From: JBGPIK01 sp041484845
Lineage (GTDB): Bacteria > Desulfobacterota > Binatia > UBA9968
Direction of reading: 5' to 3'
Length of the DNA stretch: 6,314 nt
Assembly (NCBI GenBank): GCA_041484845.1
Contig: JBGPIK010000396.1
Location: forward strand, 1 to 6,314
Made by a program: the position numbers and the translations under genes. Under the pieces are notes generated by a model. The model did no database searches. It was not told the DNA's origin and worked only from the letters and a program-made list of their open reading frames with translations. Positions within the stretch are counted from its first letter, which is position 1; each line of letters opens with the position of its first letter. This document shows positions 3,346-6,314 of this stretch, in pieces.

Positions 3346-6314
3346 GTGGATGAGCTTCGAAAAATCCTCTCTTCTCTTCCCGAGCGAGAAAAGATCGAGA
3401 GGCTAATTAAGGAAAGCTCCAGCCCGTCTCATGCCCGTGCGAATTTGGTTCGGCTGGTCGAGAGCGCGGGAGTCAAGGCGCTAAAAAAAATCCCGCCTGA
3501 ACATTATCCGGTGCTCTTTCGTCTTCTGGGCGGGAGCGCTTATCTAAGCGATATTTTGATTCGGGAAGGTCAGGGATGGCAGGATCTTTTCCTCCAGCAA
3601 ATCAAAATTTCACAGAAGACGGCGTCGGATCATCTGGCGGAGCTTTCACCTATCCTCAACGAAGGGCTTTCGCTCGATCAGCTAGCCCGTGCGCTGCGGC
3701 GGCACAAACAGCGCGAATTTCTCCGCATCGGAGCGCGCGATCTTTTGCCGTCCGTGCCCATGGAAGATACCGTCAGAGAACTCACCGCGTTGGCCGAAGC
3801 CTCGCTGCAGGCGGCGTACCAGTTTTGCAGGAACGAAGTCGAGAAGGATTTTGGACTTCTTACTGTGCCCGGAACAGAATCGCGGCAACGATTCGTCGTC
3901 CTGGGTATGGGCAAGCTCGGCGGTGGCGAGCTTAATTTCAGTTCTGATATCGACGTCATTTTCCTCTACGAAGATGACGAGGGTGAAAGTTCCGGCGGCC
4001 GGAAGGGCAAAGCGATTCCCCGTGAGTTTTTTTCCGATCTCGGGAAAAAAATCATCCAGGTCATGGGCGAGGTGACCGAAGAAGGTTTTATTTTTCGTAT
4101 TGATTTGCGCCTTCGACCACTCGGCGCCAACGGGCCGTTGGTACAGTCCGTCGGCTCCGCGATGGTTTACTACGAGTCCTGGGGCCAGTGCTGGGAACGC
4201 GCGGCTTTGATCAAAGCGCGGCCAGTCGCAGGCGAGGTGGAATTGGGAGCGAATTTTCTTAAAGAGATCGAGCCGTTCATTTACCGCCGCTATCTCGATT
4301 ACACCACCGTTGACGAGCTTCGGCACATGAAAATGCGTATTGAAAATGAGCTGCTCGATTCCCGGAGCAAGGAAAGAAATATCAAACTCGGGTACGGCGG
4401 CATTCGCGAGATTGAGTTTTTTACCCAGGCTCTGCAGCTGGTCAACGGCGGCTATGTAACTGACCTGCGTGGCCAGCAGACCATGCCGGCATTGGCCGAA
4501 CTCGCGCGCCGCAATTTCATCGCGGATCAGGAGAAAAATAAACTCATCGAAGCTTACCGGTTTTTGCGTCAAGTCGAACACAAGGTTCAGATCGTTCAGG
4601 AGGCGCACGCCCACTCGATTCCGGACAGCCAAGAGGAGGAGCGAGCCTTGGCGCGCCGCCTCGGCTACACGCGCAAGAGCAAACAGAGCGAGCGCCATCT
4701 CTTTTGGCGCGATCATCGAGCGCATACGTCCAACGTGCGCGCCATCTTTGACCGGCTGTTCTACGGCGCGCAAAAAGAAATGGCCGCCGATAGCGCTACC
4801 GGAGTCGGCTCTATTTGGAACGATCTGGATGAGCAAGAGCTGATCATTAAGGAGCTGCAGAACGTCGGTTTCGCCGATCCCCCCAAAGCTTATCGAAATC
4901 TTCTTGCCGTGCGCGACGGCGAAGTGTATGCGCCGCCGAGTCCGAAGCGGCTTAAGGTGATGCGCACGTTAGGGCCGGCCCTGATCACCGAGATTGCCAG
5001 GTCGGGCGCCCCCGACCAGGCGTTGCTGAATCTTTCCAAATTCAGTCAGCGCATCGGCGGGCGCACCGGTTTTCTCACGCTGCTTGCGGAAAATCCGCAA
5101 ACGATGCGGCTGCTCGTTACCTTATTTGCCGATAGTCAATTTTTAACGGATCTGTTTCTCAATCGACCGGAGCTGATCGATACCCTGATTCGCGTCGATT
5201 TAACGCAAATCGAGAAACCGAAGGATGCGATGCTGTCCGAGCTACGGGCCGTGCTGGACGGGCAAACTCATGTTGAGGCCCAGCTCAATGCGCTGCGCCG
5301 CTACAAAACCGAAGAGTTCATCCGCATCGGTCTCCATGATCTTGGCGCAGCGATCGGGCTCATACCCGTCCTCAATCAGCTCTCCGACCTCGCCGACGCC
5401 TGTCTCGAAGGCGTGCTTTATCTGACGCTAAACGAGCTAAACGAAAAATTTGGCGCGGTTGCACAAGGGAGGTTCGCTATTATCGGCGGCGGCAAGATGG
5501 GGGGAAGAGAGCTGGATTACAATTCCGATCTGGATCTGGTCTTTGTCTACGATGCTGCGGAAGAAGCGCAAACCGGCGGCGGCGTACAGGGCACATTGCC
5601 CGCGCATGAATATTACGTCCGTCTGGGGCAGAAATTGATTACTTACCTTTCGGCGCCCACAGAAGAAGGGATTGCGTATAAAGTCGACATGCAGCTCCGC
5701 CCATCGGGAAAATCCGGTCCGTTGGTCTGTTCGCTCGAGGCCTTTCGTGAGTACCACAAGGCCGCTTCCCAGTTGTGGGAGCGACAAGCGTTGATCAAGG
5801 CGCGCTACGTTGCCGGTGATCCGACCTTAGGCAAAGAAATTGAACAGGTCGCTGAAAGGTTTGCTTACGCCGAAGGATTGAGCGAGGCGGGAATCGGCGA
5901 GATTCATCATCTACGCATGCGCATGGAACGGGAGCTGGCGGGCGAGGATGAAACACGATTCAATCTCAAAAAGGGGCGCGGCGGCTTGGTGGATATCGAG
6001 TTTCTCACCCAGATGCTGCAACTTGCCCATGGGTACCGCTTCGGCGAGCTGCGACGCCGAGAGACACTCGAAGCCTTAAACGCCCTGCATGGTAAGAACA
6101 TCCTAAAGAAAGCGGAATATCGCCTGCTTTTCGACGGTTACCTTTTCCTGCGCCGCCTCGATCACCGTTTGCGTCTTGAGCGCGATCAGTCGATCGATGC
6201 CTTCGAAGCCGAGCCGGGAAGACTGGACGGAATCGCACACGCGCTCGGCTATGACGGAGCTAAGAAGGCCGGCACGGCGAGCGGTCCGAAATCCGGCCGA
6301 AAACTTCTCCGCGA
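3346..6314 (+). CDS. glnE: Bifunctional glutamine synthetase adenylyltransferase / adenylyl-removing enzyme (3' end outside window)
   Basis: 989 codons are visible, with no stop. The cytosolic enzyme adds AMP to, and removes it from, the regulatory tyrosine of glutamine synthetase, under control of PII protein and glutamine. Both nucleotidyltransferase halves are complete. The N-terminal adenylyl-removing half has GMGKLGGGELNFSSDID (187-203; D201 and D203), IDLRLRP with D253, and IKLGYGGIREIEF (346-358). The C-terminal adenylylating half has GGGKMGGRELDYNSDLD (714-730; D728 and D730), VDMQLRPSGKSGPLV with D781, and KKGRGGLVDIEF (875-886). The linker includes SQRIGGRTGFLTLLAENP. E. coli GlnE has 946 residues; this one is longer, and family alignment suggests only some 30-40 residues are missing. 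An in-frame TAG at 3334-3336 forces a start at or after GTG 3346; no good Shine-Dalgarno is present (AAGAG is too close), and TTG at codon 34 is the next option. It is divergent from the exported-protein gene, with the tandem dyads 54 bases upstream. Confidence 0.96.
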   Translation, partial: MDELRKILSSLPEREKIERLIKESSSPSHARANLVRLVESAGVKALKKIPPEHYPVLFRLLGGSAYLSDILIREGQGWQDLFLQQIKISQKTASDHLAELSPILNEGLSLDQLARALRRHKQREFLRIGARDLLPSVPMEDTVRELTALAEASLQAAYQFCRNEVEKDFGLLTVPGTESRQRFVVLGMGKLGGGELNFSSDIDVIFLYEDDEGESSGGRKGKAIPREFFSDLGKKIIQVMGEVTEEGFIFRIDLRLRPLGANGPLVQSVGSAMVYYESWGQCWERAALIKARPVAGEVELGANFLKEIEPFIYRRYLDYTTVDELRHMKMRIENELLDSRSKERNIKLGYGGIREIEFFTQALQLVNGGYVTDLRGQQTMPALAELARRNFIADQEKNKLIEAYRFLRQVEHKVQIVQEAHAHSIPDSQEEERALARRLGYTRKSKQSERHLFWRDHRAHTSNVRAIFDRLFYGAQKEMAADSATGVGSIWNDLDEQELIIKELQNVGFADPPKAYRNLLAVRDGEVYAPPSPKRLKVMRTLGPALITEIARSGAPDQALLNLSKFSQRIGGRTGFLTLLAENPQTMRLLVTLFADSQFLTDLFLNRPELIDTLIRVDLTQIEKPKDAMLSELRAVLDGQTHVEAQLNALRRYKTEEFIRIGLHDLGAAIGLIPVLNQLSDLADACLEGVLYLTLNELNEKFGAVAQGRFAIIGGGKMGGRELDYNSDLDLVFVYDAAEEAQTGGGVQGTLPAHEYYVRLGQKLITYLSAPTEEGIAYKVDMQLRPSGKSGPLVCSLEAFREYHKAASQLWERQALIKARYVAGDPTLGKEIEQVAERFAYAEGLSEAGIGEIHHLRMRMERELAGEDETRFNLKKGRGGLVDIEFLTQMLQLAHGYRFGELRRRETLEALNALHGKNILKKAEYRLLFDGYLFLRRLDHRLRLERDQSIDAFEAEPGRLDGIAHALGYDGAKKAGTASGPKSGRKLLR

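Noticed and set aside
3203..3406. A plus-strand 67-codon open frame just before and overlapping the glnE start
   Set aside because: It runs across the tandem dyads and out of frame into glnE, has no good ribosome binding site and no recognisable protein features.
3682..4836. A 384-codon open frame on the minus strand opposite glnE
   Set aside because: It lies wholly inside the strongly supported glnE coding sequence, including the catalytic GGELNFSSDID region, and its translation has no recognisable domain. It is a shadow produced by glnE codon usage.

Overview
The window looks like a chromosomal segment from a Gram-negative-type, probably soil or sediment, bacterium of moderate GC content. 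Two things point there. It has a long two-domain glnE, and a good sigma-54 (-24/-12) promoter sequence lies in the only divergent intergenic region. Together these argue against an actinobacterium and fit groups such as Acidobacteriota, Desulfobacterota-like lineages, Methylomirabilota or Verrucomicrobiota. I cannot fix the phylum from sequence alone.

Layout. Positions 1-3023 hold a minus-strand array read from right to left: a small exported protein of unknown function (3023-2475), a CzcO-like FAD/NAD(P)-dependent monooxygenase (2377-1076), a cyclic-nucleotide-binding-domain protein (936-578) and a PPOX-family FMN-binding flavoprotein (560 to beyond position 1). The last two are each broken by one lesion. 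The cyclic-nucleotide-binding gene has a one-base frameshift just before its phosphate-binding cassette. The flavoprotein gene has an in-frame TGA where the family has a glycine. Positions 3346-6314 on the plus strand carry glnE, the bifunctional adenylyltransferase/adenylyl-removing enzyme of glutamine synthetase; it is intact but cut by the window edge close to its C-terminus.

The most interesting stretch is the 322-base divergent region 3024-3345. On the minus strand it holds TGGCAC-N5-TTGC, matching the sigma-54 promoter core, aimed at the exported-protein gene, which also has a strong GGAGGAG ribosome binding site. About 130 and 150 bases upstream of the predicted transcription start are two copies of the dyad GGTAA-N8-TTACC, centred exactly 22 bp apart. 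That is the usual position and arrangement of a bacterial enhancer-binding-protein site. My inference is that the exported protein, and perhaps the flavoenzyme genes behind it, are switched on by a sigma-54 activator, and that the same dyads may also affect glnE, which starts 54 bases beyond them. A second structured element, a 13-bp hairpin with one bulged base, separates the exported-protein gene from the monooxygenase gene and could uncouple their expression.

There are no tRNA, rRNA, CRISPR or insertion-sequence features that I can see.
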